Part shown: positions 41,212 to 51,937 of the stretch, piece after piece
Numbering within the stretch: position 1 is the stretch's first letter
Layout: each line of letters opens with the position of its first letter
Source of the DNA: Desulfovibrio sp. ZJ369
GTDB taxonomy: Bacteria; Desulfobacterota; Desulfovibrionia; Desulfovibrionales; Desulfovibrionaceae
Assembly (NCBI RefSeq): GCF_011039085.1
Contig: NZ_JAAKEI010000013.1
Coordinates: forward strand, 1-64,000
Reading direction: 5' to 3'
DNA length: 64,000 nucleotides
Made by a program: the position numbers and the translations under genes
Notes under the pieces: model-generated
Told to the model about the DNA's origin: nothing
The model's input: the letters and a program-made list of their open reading frames with translations, nothing else
The model's database searches: none

Positions 41212-41743
41212 GTACCGGGACGTGATTATTGCCGGTTTCGGCGGCCAGGGCGTGATGCTGATCGGCAATCTGCTGGCGCAGGCGGGCATGGAGCAGGGCC
41301 TGGAAGTGAGCTTCATTCCGGTCTACGGCGCGGAAATGCGCGGGGGCACGGCCAACTGCACTGTTGTGCTGGATACGCATCCCATCGGCTCCCCTCTGGT
41401 GCGGGAGCCGCTTTCCACCATTATGCTCAACGAGCCCTCGCTGCGCAAATTCCAGGCGCGCCTTCGCCCCGAAGGCGTGCAGATCGTCAATGCCTCGCTG
41501 ATCGACAAAACCCTGCTGGACGCCGGGCTGCGCAGCGTTTACATTCCGCTCAACGACATGGCGCACGCGCTGGGCAATGTGAAGCTGGCCAATATGGTGG
41601 CCCTGGGAGCCTGGCTCAAGGCCACGGGCGCGTTGCCGCTCGCGGCCGTGCAGGACGCGCTCAGGCGCGTGATCAGCGCGCATTACGCCGCGTTGCTCCC
41701 GATCAATGCCAGGGCTCTGGAAGAAGGCTATCATTTCGTGTGA
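41204..41743 (+). CDS. 2-oxoacid:ferredoxin oxidoreductase, gamma subunit
   Basis: 179 residues. The gamma-subunit signature is DVIIAGFGGQGVMLIGNLLAQAG near the start, followed by VYGAEMRGGTANCTVVL. This chain completes the CoA-binding part of the enzyme. The GTG at 41204, with GGGAGG upstream, overlaps the beta stop. It is the last gene of the delta-alpha-beta-gamma operon, which together with Rnf connects 2-oxoacid oxidation to ferredoxin and NAD. Confidence 0.92.
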   Translation: MTEYRDVIIAGFGGQGVMLIGNLLAQAGMEQGLEVSFIPVYGAEMRGGTANCTVVLDTHPIGSPLVREPLSTIMLNEPSLRKFQARLRPEGVQIVNASLIDKTLLDAGLRSVYIPLNDMAHALGNVKLANMVALGAWLKATGALPLAAVQDALRRVISAHYAALLPINARALEEGYHFV

Positions 41744-41921
41744 CTGGAAAGCGCAGTGTGCGGACATTCCAGAGCAGATCGGCTTTGAAAAGCCGTATGT
41801 GCCAAGATGAGAGTTTTTTTCAGCCCTGCCCCTTCCGCCGGGCCGATACGTTCCTATTATAAGTCGATGCCGTTCAGCCGGAACGGCGCAGCTCACCGTC
41901 TCTCAAGCGAGGATTTTTTTC

Positions 41922-42842
41922 ATGAAACTGCCTGAACTTCCCCCGGTGTTGAAAATGCGCGTTGTGCTGAAAACCCTGGCCGTGCAGGCCAGCCTTCTGG
42001 TGGGCATTCTGGTTGTGATCTGGGGCCTGCAACGCGTTTATGGCATAGTGGACGCCACCACCTTTCCGGATCCCGTAGCCGTGCCCGAAAATGCCGACCA
42101 GCTTGCCGACAATGAAAAAGGCAAAATCCTGCTGGACGCCATTACCCATCAACTGCGCTATGAGCTGGATTCCCCCTTCGGCTGGAGCTTCAACGACATC
42201 ATCTTCAACCGTTTCGCGCTGGATAACCGCGCCTACCGCCAATATGGCGTCTACCACGCCACAAAATTCCTGCTGGATCTCTATTCCAGCCAGATCGCCA
42301 AACTGGGCTCCAGCGACCGCGAAAGCGAATTTCTCTATAAAGCGCGCATCAACAGCTTTGCCCTGGATCCGCGCAGCTTCATGTTCCCTTCGGCCGAGGG
42401 CTCTTACAAAAAGGGCCTCAAGCTGCTGGAGCAGTATAAAGACTCTCTGGACAAGGGCACGGGCGTCTATAATTGCCGCACCGATGATCTGTACGCCTCC
42501 TTTGTCACTGTCACCGGCGAAAACCTGCTGGGCTACGCCCTGGGCCTGTTGGAAAATGCCCAGGACATGTCTTTCCATGAGCTGGATAATCGCATCTACG
42601 AAGTGCAGGGCATCGTGCTGGTGCTGCGGGACTTCATCAATACCCTGTATGTTCTGTATCCTGAGATCCGGGCCAAAAACAATGAGGACAACATGGCCGC
42701 GGTCATGGAGTACCTGAACCGCATCTGCACCTATGACCCGCTTTACATCACCTCGTCTTTTAACTCCGGGGAGCTGGTTCTGTCCTATCTGATGTTCGCC
42801 AAGGCCCGTTTGGAAGACATCCGCGACAGCATCCGCATTTAG
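41922..42842 (+). CDS. DUF2333 family membrane-anchored protein
   Basis: 306 residues. One transmembrane helix at about 20-40 (TLAVQASLLVGILVVIWGL) and a large extracytoplasmic helical domain carrying the family block ITHQLRYELDSPFGWSFNDIIFNRFALDNRAYRQYGVYHAT (about 73-114) and the closing YDPLYITSSFNSGELVLSYLMFAKARLEDIRDSI. Function unknown. It is monocistronic. The TAG stop is the first three bases of a repeat element. Confidence 0.85.
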   Translation: MKLPELPPVLKMRVVLKTLAVQASLLVGILVVIWGLQRVYGIVDATTFPDPVAVPENADQLADNEKGKILLDAITHQLRYELDSPFGWSFNDIIFNRFALDNRAYRQYGVYHATKFLLDLYSSQIAKLGSSDRESEFLYKARINSFALDPRSFMFPSAEGSYKKGLKLLEQYKDSLDKGTGVYNCRTDDLYASFVTVTGENLLGYALGLLENAQDMSFHELDNRIYEVQGIVLVLRDFINTLYVLYPEIRAKNNEDNMAAVMEYLNRICTYDPLYITSSFNSGELVLSYLMFAKARLEDIRDSIRI

Positions 42843-42988
42843 AGCGGTTTGCTGTTGAAAGCGGCAACCGCTCTGGCGGCCGCGGGAGCGGACGCCCGCG
42901 CCGAATGAGCCTGAAAACCACGCTTTTCAGGCGAAATGATGGCAGCGCCGCTTTTGAAATTGAATAATTTCAAAAGCAAAATGCTCTA
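42840..42988 (+). repeat. GAGC/GCTC element without module (second scaffold type)
   Basis: 149 bases: AGAGCGGTTTGC/GCAACCGCTCT hairpin, GC-rich scaffold, GCCTGAAAA/TTTTCAGGC hairpin and CTTTTGAAATT/AATTTCAAAAG closing hairpin. The last 17 bases equal the IS630 right end (113-126 and inward). It is the module-free counterpart of the element at 28843-29122. TA at both ends; the left TAG is the DUF2333 stop. Confidence 0.9.
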
Positions 42989-43012
42989 GGGCCTGCCCCT
43001 GCCTGACGCGCA

Positions 43013-43050
43013 AGGGCGCGCCCCTCATCGTGAAGACGGGGGCGCGCCCT
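43013..43050 (-). terminator. strong GC hairpin downstream of gap
   Basis: AGGGCGCGCCCC (43013-43024) pairs with GGGGCGCGCCCT (43039-43050) over 12 bases. It lies 53 bases past the gap stop, in the convergent DUF2333/gap gap. There is no clear T-run on either strand, so efficiency is uncertain. Confidence 0.5.
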
Positions 43051-43080
43051 GCGCGTTTGTGGCGCTGTGCAGCGCCGGAC

Positions 43081-43105
43081 GAGCGTTTCAAAAAAATATG
43101 CTCTA
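43081..43105. repeat. short degenerate GAGC/GCTC element at the gap stop codon
   Basis: GAGCGTTTC...ATATGCTCTA, weakly palindromic. The right-hand CTA is the complement of the gap stop TAG. Confidence 0.6.
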
Positions 43106-44119
43106 AAGACCTTTGTCCTGCATCAGGCAGACCAGATCGCAGACCCGGTTGGAATAGCCCCATTCATTGTCGTACCAGGCCACGGCCTTGATCAAATGCC
43201 CGTCCTGCACCGTGGTGTAGGAAGCCTCCAGGATGGAGGAAGCCGGATTGCCCTTGAAATCCATGGAAACCAGGGCCTTGTCATTGTATTCCAGAATGCC
43301 CTTGAGGTAGGTTTCCGAGGCCTGTTTGAGCTTGCCCAGCACGGTTTCGGTATCGGTCTGCTTTTCCAGCATGCCGGAAAAATCCACCACCGAGACCGTG
43401 GGCGTGGGCACGCGCAGCGAGTAGCCGCTGAACTTGCCCTTGAGTTCGGGAATGACTTTGGCCACGGCCTGGGCCGCGCCCGTGGATGTGGGGATGATGT
43501 TGCAGGCCGCGGCGCGCGCCCGGCGCAGATCCTTATGCGCCATGTCCAGAATGCGCTGATCGTTGGTGTAGGAGTGGATGGTGACCATATTGCCGATCTG
43601 GATGCCGAACTCGCGTTGCAGCACCAGGGCCACCGGGGCCAGACAGTTGGTGGTGCAGGAGGCGTTGGACACGATATGGTGTTTGTCCGGATCGTACTGC
43701 TCCTGATTCACGCCCATGACAATGGTGAGGTCTTCCTCTTTGGCGGGCGCGGTGATGATCACCTTTTTCGCGCCGTTGTCCCGGTGCACGGCGGCCTGCG
43801 GCGCAGTGCGGAAAATGCCCGTGCTTTCAATGACCACATCCACGCCGTACTCGCCCCAGGTCAGTTGCTTGGGGTCGCGCTCGGCAAAGCAGTGGATGTT
43901 CCAGTCGCCCACAGTCACGTTCTGGCCGTCGACCCTGGCGTCCAAAAAAGCCCGGCCGTAGACCGAGTCATATTCGGCCAGATGGAAGTTGGTCTCCGCG
44001 TCGAAGAGATCGTTGACGGCCACCACTTCCACGCGCTCCCTGTAACTTTTGTGCAGGGCGCGGAAAACCTGGCGGCCGATGCGGCCGAAGCCGTTGATGC
44101 CCACTTTGACTTTTTTCAT
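43103..44119 (-). CDS. gap: type I glyceraldehyde-3-phosphate dehydrogenase
   Basis: 338 residues, cytoplasmic glycolytic/gluconeogenic enzyme. It has the NAD-binding [15 protein letters not shown] and AVNDLFD (acidic end, so NAD rather than NADP is expected). The catalytic cysteine is C155 in [10 protein letters not shown]. Phosphate-site blocks are [21 protein letters not shown] and [18 protein letters not shown] site precedes the ATG. Monocistronic. Enolase is encoded 11 kb away. Confidence 0.96.
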   Translation of the reverse strand: MKKVKVGINGFGRIGRQVFRALHKSYRERVEVVAVNDLFDAETNFHLAEYDSVYGRAFLDARVDGQNVTVGDWNIHCFAERDPKQLTWGEYGVDVVIESTGIFRTAPQAAVHRDNGAKKVIITAPAKEEDLTIVMGVNQEQYDPDKHHIVSNASCTTNCLAPVALVLQREFGIQIGNMVTIHSYTNDQRILDMAHKDLRRARAAACNIIPTSTGAAQAVAKVIPELKGKFSGYSLRVPTPTVSVVDFSGMLEKQTDTETVLGKLKQASETYLKGILEYNDKALVSMDFKGNPASSILEASYTTVQDGHLIKAVAWYDNEWGYSNRVCDLVCLMQDKGL

Positions 44120-44356
44120 ATTGCTATCCTCAGCATAAAAAAGGGAAAATTCGGGATTGCCGCGCCGTATGCGCGATGTTTTGCCGGCAGCACGGCAAAC
44201 GGGTTTTTCAGGCAGGAGGGATTCTTTGCGTCCATGCCCGAAAAAAAACCAGGTTCCACGCCGCCGGCGGCGAAAAAGGCCACATGCGATTCAGGCATAC
44301 ATGACCGGCGCGCGCGGCGAGGCCTGACGCTCCGGCGGGCAAGGGGCCGGGCCTGT

Positions 44357-44911
44357 TCAGTCTTCGTAGACCGAATAGGCATGTTTGGCCATCAGCTCGT
44401 AATTGTTGCGCAGGGCCTCATGCAGACGCGCGTTTTCAATGGCCAGGGCCGAAACGGCGGCCACGGCTTCCATGAAGGTCTCCTCATCCGGGGTGAACTC
44501 GCGCTCCACAGCGGAATAGACGCGGATCAGGCCGATGGCCTTGCCGTCAACCATCAGCGGCGCGGAAAGCACGGAAACCAGGCCTTCGGCCTTGGCCGAA
44601 GCCGGGTACTGAAAGCGGCCGTCGGCCGCTGCATCCTTGAGATGGATGGTCTTGCCGGCCAGGACCTCGCCGTCCATGCCGCTGCGTTTGATCTCCACCG
44701 GGCCTTTGCGCAGGTACGAATCCGAAAGGCCGTAGGCCGCGCTGGGCAGGAGAAAACGCCCGGTGCTGTCCAGCAGCCGGATGGTGCTGGCCTTGCAGCC
44801 CATGGTGGCTGCGGTTTGCTCGGTGATTTTATGCAGGACATCCCTGGGTTCCAGGCTGGAATTGATCACCAGCGCCACGTCCCTGAGCGCGCGGAAATAA
44901 TCTTGTGCCAT
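44357..44911 (-). CDS. GAF domain protein
   Basis: 184 residues, almost entirely one GAF domain (about 20-160) between two helices: KITEQTAATMGCKASTIRLLD, SAAYGLSDSYLRKGPV, GLVSVLSAPLMVDGKAIGLIRVYSA and FTPDEETFMEAVAAVSALAIENARL. GAF domains bind small ligands or heme. No output domain is attached, so it may act as a separate sensor subunit. No Cys ladder typical of fRMsr was seen. A 237-base gap separates it from gap, so they may or may not share a transcript. Confidence 0.85.
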   Translation of the reverse strand: MAQDYFRALRDVALVINSSLEPRDVLHKITEQTAATMGCKASTIRLLDSTGRFLLPSAAYGLSDSYLRKGPVEIKRSGMDGEVLAGKTIHLKDAAADGRFQYPASAKAEGLVSVLSAPLMVDGKAIGLIRVYSAVEREFTPDEETFMEAVAAVSALAIENARLHEALRNNYELMAKHAYSVYED

Positions 44912-45120
44912 AAATGTCTCCTTGGGAAAGAGCTGTATGCCGCGCCCGACGCCGACGCCGGACGCGCAGTGTTGTCAGCGGGGCAGGGCGGTTACCCGGC
45001 CGCCTGCGCCGTGGGCGCGAAGCTCAATCGGCAAGGGAGGCGTCAGGGCCGCAGTCGCTGTATCCAAGAATACATATACGCTATTTTTTCCAGCCCGGCA
45101 ATCCGGGGCCAGGCGGACTC

Positions 45121-45151
45121 CAGGGCTGCCGCACAAGCTGCGTCAGCTCTG
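45121..45151 (+). repeat. 31-base hairpin repeat, family 2
   Basis: Starts CAGGGCTGCCGCA and ends TGCGTCAGCTCTG. It overlaps the last three codons and the stop of the bactofilin gene, so the repeat contributes coding sequence. It is related to 2420-2450 and 53804-53834. Confidence 0.75.
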
Positions 45152-45505
45152 TTTCATCCCGGCCGGGCTCTTGGCCTTGCCGGGGTTTTTCATAGTGATT
45201 TGCCCGTCAATGACGCCGCCTTCCTCGGTGAGCAGATTGGGCGTCTGCAGGATGCCTTCCAGCACGCCGGAAGAATAGACAACCACCCGGCGCTTGGCCG
45301 TGATTTCGCCGGAAAAATGGCCGGAAAGCAGCAGCTCGCCTACTTCGAGCGTCCCATCCACCTGGGCGTCCTTGCCCACGTTCAGGGTGCCGTCGCTCTG
45401 AATTTCACCGCTGTATTTGCCTTCAATGCGCACCGTGCCCTTGAAGGTGAGTTTGCCCTCATACACGGTATCGGAACCGAGATATGCGATTTCATCCTTG
45501 CCCAC
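45143..45505 (-). CDS. bactofilin
   Basis: About 120 residues, the beta-helical polymer-forming cytoskeletal family. The core (about 10-100) shows regular GxLxVxGxVxG-like turns (YEGKLTFKGTVRIEGKYSGEIQSDGTLNVGKDAQVDGTLEVGELLLSGHFSGEI). Short disordered ends flank it. GTG 45505 with GGAGAAGC upstream is preferred. A TTG at 45538 overlaps the rodA stop but lacks a ribosome site. As the last gene of the mre/rod operon it probably localises cell-wall enzymes. Confidence 0.9.
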   Translation of the reverse strand: MGKDEIAYLGSDTVYEGKLTFKGTVRIEGKYSGEIQSDGTLNVGKDAQVDGTLEVGELLLSGHFSGEITAKRRVVVYSSGVLEGILQTPNLLTEEGGVIDGQITMKNPGKAKSPAGMKQS

Positions 45506-45534
45506 AATGCTTCTCCGTTGTACGCGTGTTTTTT

Positions 45535-46641
45535 TCAACTTTTAAACATGAAGCGCCGCATGGACACATTAAGCACAATGCCCAGCAGGGTAAAGTTGAC
45601 CACAGTGGCGCTGCCGCCATAGCTGATGAAGGGCAGCGGAATGCCCACCACCGGCATCAGCCCGATCACCATGCCCATATTGATGAAAATTTGCCAGAAA
45701 AAATAAAAGAAGACTCCCACCACCAGCATGCTGCCAAAGCGATCCTTGGCCTGCACGGCCGTGGAAAAAATGGAGAGCAGAAAAAGACAGAACAGGGTGA
45801 CCAGGGCCACGCAGCCCACAAAGCCCCATTCCTCGCCGAATACGGCCACCGCGAAGTCGGAATGGCGTTCGGGCAGAAAGCGCAGCTGGCTTTGGGTTCC
45901 TTCCCTGAAGCCCTTGCCCCAGAGCTGGCCCGAACCGATGGCAATGCGCGACTGAAGGATATGGTAGCCGGTTCCGCGCGGATCGTTGCCCGGATCCAGA
46001 AAGGTCAGGATGCGCTGGCGCTGGTAATCGTGCATGCCCACAAACCACATCACGGTCGCCGCGCAAGGCACGGCCAGCAGACAGGTTTTCAGCACATAGC
46101 CCCTGATCCCGTGAAAGAGGATCATGCCCCCCAGGATCAGCAGGATCATCAGCGTGGTGCCCAAATCCGGCTGTATAATGATCAAAGCGCAGGGGATCAG
46201 GCCCACGCAGAGCACGGCGCTGAAGTCCTTCCAGCCCAGGGGGCGGCCGTCGCGCGCCAGCAGACGCGCGGCCAGCACCAGCACGGCCAGCTTGGCCAGC
46301 TCCGAGGGCTGGATGCTCATAAAGCCCAGAGAGATCCAGCGCTTGGCTCCGTACACGGTTTTGCCCGCCAGGGGCACCAGCAGAAGCAGGGCCACGGCCA
46401 GCAGAAAAAAAGGCCAGGCCAGATTGCGCAACTGGCGGTAATCGAAACTCATGGCAAGCAGCATACAGCCCAGGCCGCAGACGCCCCAAATCAACTGACG
46501 CTGATAAAAGCCGGAAAAGGCCAGGCCGTCCTCCAGCCGCGTGCCGCTGGCCGAGTAAAGGTTGCCCACGCCCAGCAAATAGAGCAGCAGCATGCAGGCC
46601 AGCAAGCCCCAGTTGAGATAGCTGAAAAGACGTTTGTCCAT
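45535..46641 (-). CDS. rodA: rod-shape peptidoglycan glycosyltransferase RodA
   Basis: 368 residues with about ten helices, SEDS family. Family blocks are RWISLGFMSIQPSELAKLAVLVLAARLLA, IIQPDLGTTLMILLILGGMILFHGI, and the catalytic aspartate near the RFLPERHSDFAVAVFGEEWGFVG and PLPFISYGGSATVVNF segments. It polymerises glycan strands with PBP2 in the elongasome. The ATG at 46641 is chosen over 46668 because of GGAAGC and the conserved MDKRLF start. It lies 94 bases downstream of mrdA. Confidence 0.95.
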   Translation of the reverse strand: MDKRLFSYLNWGLLACMLLLYLLGVGNLYSASGTRLEDGLAFSGFYQRQLIWGVCGLGCMLLAMSFDYRQLRNLAWPFFLLAVALLLLVPLAGKTVYGAKRWISLGFMSIQPSELAKLAVLVLAARLLARDGRPLGWKDFSAVLCVGLIPCALIIIQPDLGTTLMILLILGGMILFHGIRGYVLKTCLLAVPCAATVMWFVGMHDYQRQRILTFLDPGNDPRGTGYHILQSRIAIGSGQLWGKGFREGTQSQLRFLPERHSDFAVAVFGEEWGFVGCVALVTLFCLFLLSIFSTAVQAKDRFGSMLVVGVFFYFFWQIFINMGMVIGLMPVVGIPLPFISYGGSATVVNFTLLGIVLNVSMRRFMFKS

Positions 46642-46735
46642 GAAGATGCTTCCGCGGCAGGGCCGCAAAGAATGTTCCCCGATGCTGTGCCGGTGTAGGT
46701 TGCCGTTGCAAACGCTCTTGCCCCGCGGCCGCCCG

Positions 46736-48664
46736 CTACCCGGTCGGGATCCGGTTTGCCCGGGCGGCCGGCGTGGCGGCAGGCTGCGCCACAGGCGGGC
46801 CGGCGTCCGGCCCGAACAGATGCTCGAAAATCTTTTTGGCTATGGGCCCGGCAACGCTTGAGCCGCCGCCGCCGTGCTCCACCATGACCACCACCACATA
46901 GGCTTTGCCGTTTTTTGATCCCCAGGTGGCGATCCAGGCATGGTCGCGCTGGTTGTATTCCATTTCAGAGGAGCGCAGGCGGCGGTCTCCGGCTGCCAGT
47001 TTCAGTTTGACCACCTGCGCCGTGCCGGTTTTGCCCCCCATGTCCGCATCCTTGCGGCCCACCACGCGCGCCGTGCCGATGCCGGCCGTTTTGCGCATGG
47101 CATTCACCACGAATTGCAAGGTCTCGGGCCTGGCCGGGACACGGCCCCTGACCTCGCGCGGGGCGTCGTTCAAAAGCTGGGGCTTGAGCAGGTCCCCGCC
47201 GTTGAGCAGGGCCGAAACATAGACCGCGATCTGCACCGGCGTGACTTGCGTGTAGCCCTGCCCGATAGAGACGTTATAGGTTTCGCCGCGCACCCAGTCC
47301 CTGCCGAAGCGTTGTTTTTTCCACCGGCGGGAAGGCACAAGGCCGGATCTCTCGTGCGGCAGATCAATGCCCGTGGGCTTGCCAAAGCCGGAAGCCCTGG
47401 CGAATTCTTCAAGCTTGTCGATGCCGAGCCGCTCGGCCATGAGATAAAAATAGACGTCGCACGAGTTGACCAGCGCGTTTTCGAGGTTCATGGCCCCGTG
47501 GCCGCCGCGCTTCCAGCAGCGGAAAATCTGGTTGCCCAATTTGATCTGGCCGGGGCAGAACACGGTTTCGCGGGAGCTGATGCCGCGTTCCAGGAACAAC
47601 GCGGCCATGACCAGTTTCCAGACCGAGCCCGGCGGATACGCGCTCTGGATCACCCGGTTCTGCATGGGAAAGCGGTTGCTGGTGCGCAGCGCGTCCCAGT
47701 CGCGCCGGGAAATGCCGGCCGCGAAAAGATTATTGTCATAGGCCGGGGACGTCACCAGGGCGCGCAGCTTGCCCGTATCCGGCTCCATGACCACCACGCA
47801 GGCCGCTTCGCCGCCCAGGGCGTCCCAGGCGGCCTGTTGCAGGTCGCGATCCAGCGAAAGATTCACTTCCCGGCCGCTGTGGGGCTCCTCGCGCAGCATT
47901 TTGCCGAGCACCCGGGCGTGCGCGTCCACTTCCACGTCATACAGACCCTTGCGGCCGCGCAGCGTTTTTTCCAGTTCCAGCTCCAGGCCCTGCTTGCCCA
48001 CCAGATCGCCCATGGCCAGGGCCTCGTCCCTGGCCATTTCCTGCTCGTTGACCTCGGCCACATAGCCCAGAACATGCGCGAAAAGATCTTTTTCCGGATA
48101 GCTGCGCTTGGTGCGCACCACGATTTCCAGGCCGGGCCAGGCGTAAATTTCCGATTCAATGCGGGCCACCAGATCAAAGTCGATGTCCGTGATCATCAGG
48201 AGCGGTTCAAAGGATTTTACCTTGAAGCGATCCTGCTGGTATTTCTCCCGGATTTGCGCGAGAGGAATGCCGGACCAGGCGCTGATCTGGGCCAGTGCGG
48301 CCGGGATGTCGCGGCAGTCCTCGCGTACCAGGGAGAGGCCGTAGGCGGTGCGGTTGTCGGCCAGAACCTTGTCGCGATCATCCAGAATACGGCCGCGCGG
48401 GGCGAAAATACGCTCCTGACGCAGGCGGTTTTCCTGAGCCTGCCGGGCGAATTCCTCGCCGCGGTGGACCTGAAGGTACCAGAAACGGACCACAAAGAGA
48501 AAGAAAAGCAGGCCCACCAGCACCTGCAGCAAAATCACGCCCCCGCGCGGGGGCTGGTAGCCCTCGCTTTCCACCTGGATTTTCAGCCAGGAGCGGATGC
48601 CCTGTTTGCGTTCGGGCGCAGCGTCGCCGGAATCGGGCGGGAGCGGTTGCTTATTGTTCCTCAT
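46736..48664 (-). CDS. mrdA: penicillin-binding protein 2
   Basis: 642 residues. One N-terminal membrane helix (about 43-62), a pedestal domain with the RIFAPRGRILDDRDKVLADNR block, and a transpeptidase domain with S347-x-x-K350 (PPGSVWKL), S401-x-D403 (SCD, here with Asp replacing the usual Asn, as in other PBP2s) and K545-T-G. It crosslinks new lateral wall with RodA. It overlaps mreD by 14 bases. The C-terminal 25 residues are Pro/Ala-rich. Confidence 0.95.
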   Translation of the reverse strand: MRNNKQPLPPDSGDAAPERKQGIRSWLKIQVESEGYQPPRGGVILLQVLVGLLFFLFVVRFWYLQVHRGEEFARQAQENRLRQERIFAPRGRILDDRDKVLADNRTAYGLSLVREDCRDIPAALAQISAWSGIPLAQIREKYQQDRFKVKSFEPLLMITDIDFDLVARIESEIYAWPGLEIVVRTKRSYPEKDLFAHVLGYVAEVNEQEMARDEALAMGDLVGKQGLELELEKTLRGRKGLYDVEVDAHARVLGKMLREEPHSGREVNLSLDRDLQQAAWDALGGEAACVVVMEPDTGKLRALVTSPAYDNNLFAAGISRRDWDALRTSNRFPMQNRVIQSAYPPGSVWKLVMAALFLERGISSRETVFCPGQIKLGNQIFRCWKRGGHGAMNLENALVNSCDVYFYLMAERLGIDKLEEFARASGFGKPTGIDLPHERSGLVPSRRWKKQRFGRDWVRGETYNVSIGQGYTQVTPVQIAVYVSALLNGGDLLKPQLLNDAPREVRGRVPARPETLQFVVNAMRKTAGIGTARVVGRKDADMGGKTGTAQVVKLKLAAGDRRLRSSEMEYNQRDHAWIATWGSKNGKAYVVVVMVEHGGGGSSVAGPIAKKIFEHLFGPDAGPPVAQPAATPAARANRIPTG

Positions 48665-49118
48665 TATTCGTCCACTGCCGGGTCAGGACCAGAAAACGCC
48701 AGGCAAAGGGCAGGAAAAGCGCCTGGATCAGGCTTTTGTCCAGGGTGTCCTGCACGTTGAAGGTCAGATTCTGCAAGGGAGCCATGAGCCAGGCCACGGC
48801 GTAACAGGCCGCGCCCAGACAGGCGGAAAGCAGAAAGACGAAGATGAAATTTTCCACTTCAAACAGCCAGCGCCCCAGTTTGAAAAGCGCGATCACGGCC
48901 GCGTACCAGACGATGGCCGCGCCGAAAACCCGCGTGCCCATGCCCTCCTGCAAGAGCACAAAGAGCGGCAGCAGCCAGAGCATGTTTTTATAGTCCCGCT
49001 CCTGCAGGAGGATGATCAGCCCGGCCGCCAGCACGTCCAGGCCGGGCGCCAGCGCCTGCAAGCCGATGGCCAGGACTATGAAGCCAAACCACCAGACGGT
49101 GTTGCGGAATTTGCTCAT
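48651..49118 (-). CDS. mreD: rod shape-determining protein MreD
   Basis: 155 residues with five hydrophobic helices (VWWFGFIVLAIGLQALAPGLDVLAAGLIILLQ at the start). Motifs are weak, as usual in this family. The identification rests on size, topology and position between mreC and mrdA. It overlaps both neighbours (4 and 14 bases). It is the integral membrane bridge of the Mre complex. Confidence 0.85.
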   Translation of the reverse strand: MSKFRNTVWWFGFIVLAIGLQALAPGLDVLAAGLIILLQERDYKNMLWLLPLFVLLQEGMGTRVFGAAIVWYAAVIALFKLGRWLFEVENFIFVFLLSACLGAACYAVAWLMAPLQNLTFNVQDTLDKSLIQALFLPFAWRFLVLTRQWTNNEEQ

Positions 49119-50011
49119 GGCGTCACGGCGGTTCGGGGCGCGGGCGGTCCCACAAAGGGAGGCGGCGGCCCGGAGGGCTCCGCAGCCGCGGGAACAATAC
49201 CTGTTGGCTCCAGCAGGAGCACTTCTTCAAGGTGCTGCAAATCCACCAGAGGCTCGGCATAGACGGCCATGAACTGGGTGTAGTCCGAGGGGGCCACGCT
49301 GAGCACGCGGGCCACGGGAATGCCCTTGGGATACTTGCCATCCAGGCCCGAGGTGATCAGCACCTCATTCTTTGTGACATCCGCGTCGCGCTGCACGAAA
49401 TTCACTTCCAGATTCCGTCCCGTGCCCCGGCCCGCCAGAATGCCGGGCGCGCGGCCATCCTGCGAGAAAACCGCAATGCGGCTGCCCGGATCCGTGAGCA
49501 GCAGGGCTGTGGCCGTATGGGCGCTGGCCCTGAGCACCCGCCCCACCAGCCCCAGGTGAGTGACCAGCGGCGTGCCCGGGCGCGCGCCCGTGGCATAGCC
49601 GCGGCTGATGGTGATGCTGTCCAGCACGGCGTTGGGGCCCATGCGCCCGGCCAGGACGCGCGCGCCCAGCGGCCGCCAGCTTTCGTCCACCGGCAGTTGG
49701 AGCAGGGCGCGCAGGCGCTTGAGTTCCGCCAGATCCTCGCCGTGCGCCAGAAGGCGGGATTCCAGCTCCGCCACCCGGACTTTGAGGCGCTGATTTTCCT
49801 CGCGCACGCCCACCAGGTCAAAATAGCGATCCCAGAAGCCCACGCTCACATCCTGAAGAGAGCGCATGGGCTTGAGCACCGCGCCGGTCAGTTCCAGACC
49901 GAGGCCGGCCGCGAGATCGTCAAGCGTGCGGGTGCGCTGGTTCCAGGAATACATGCCCAGAAAAAGAATCAGCAGAATGCCCGCAAAGATCAGAATGCGC
50001 CGCAATGTCAC
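49115..50011 (-). CDS. mreC: rod shape-determining protein MreC
   Basis: 298 residues: a membrane anchor (about 5-22), a coiled coil (about 60-95, REENQRLKVRVAELESRLLAHGEDLAELKRL) and the beta-barrel periplasmic domain (GARVLAGRMGPNAVLDSITISRGYATG, LGLVGRVLRAS, VLITSGLDGKYPKGIPVARV). The C-terminal 30 residues are Pro-rich. It scaffolds PBP2 in the periplasm. GTG start at 50011, about 100 bases after mreB. Confidence 0.93.
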   Translation of the reverse strand: MTLRRILIFAGILLILFLGMYSWNQRTRTLDDLAAGLGLELTGAVLKPMRSLQDVSVGFWDRYFDLVGVREENQRLKVRVAELESRLLAHGEDLAELKRLRALLQLPVDESWRPLGARVLAGRMGPNAVLDSITISRGYATGARPGTPLVTHLGLVGRVLRASAHTATALLLTDPGSRIAVFSQDGRAPGILAGRGTGRNLEVNFVQRDADVTKNEVLITSGLDGKYPKGIPVARVLSVAPSDYTQFMAVYAEPLVDLQHLEEVLLLEPTGIVPAAAEPSGPPPPFVGPPAPRTAVTP

Positions 50012-50111
50012 AGGCGTGTGCCCTCAGGGATCAAAAGCGCGGTATGCGGATAGGGACGACGCCGCGGCGGAATCGGCGCCAACGCAACGTCAGGGGTCGC
50101 TTGCAGCACAG

Positions 50112-51937
<1,826 letters not shown>

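Noticed and set aside
44116-44382. 88-codon minus-strand frame between gap and the GAF gene
   Set aside because: It has no ribosome site, overlaps the start of gap and the end of the GAF gene, and is not protein-like.
43067-45622. Open frame of 851 codons on the plus strand
   Set aside because: Antisense to gap, the GAF protein and bactofilin, all with diagnostic motifs; His/Gly/Ala-rich composition is that of a shadow.
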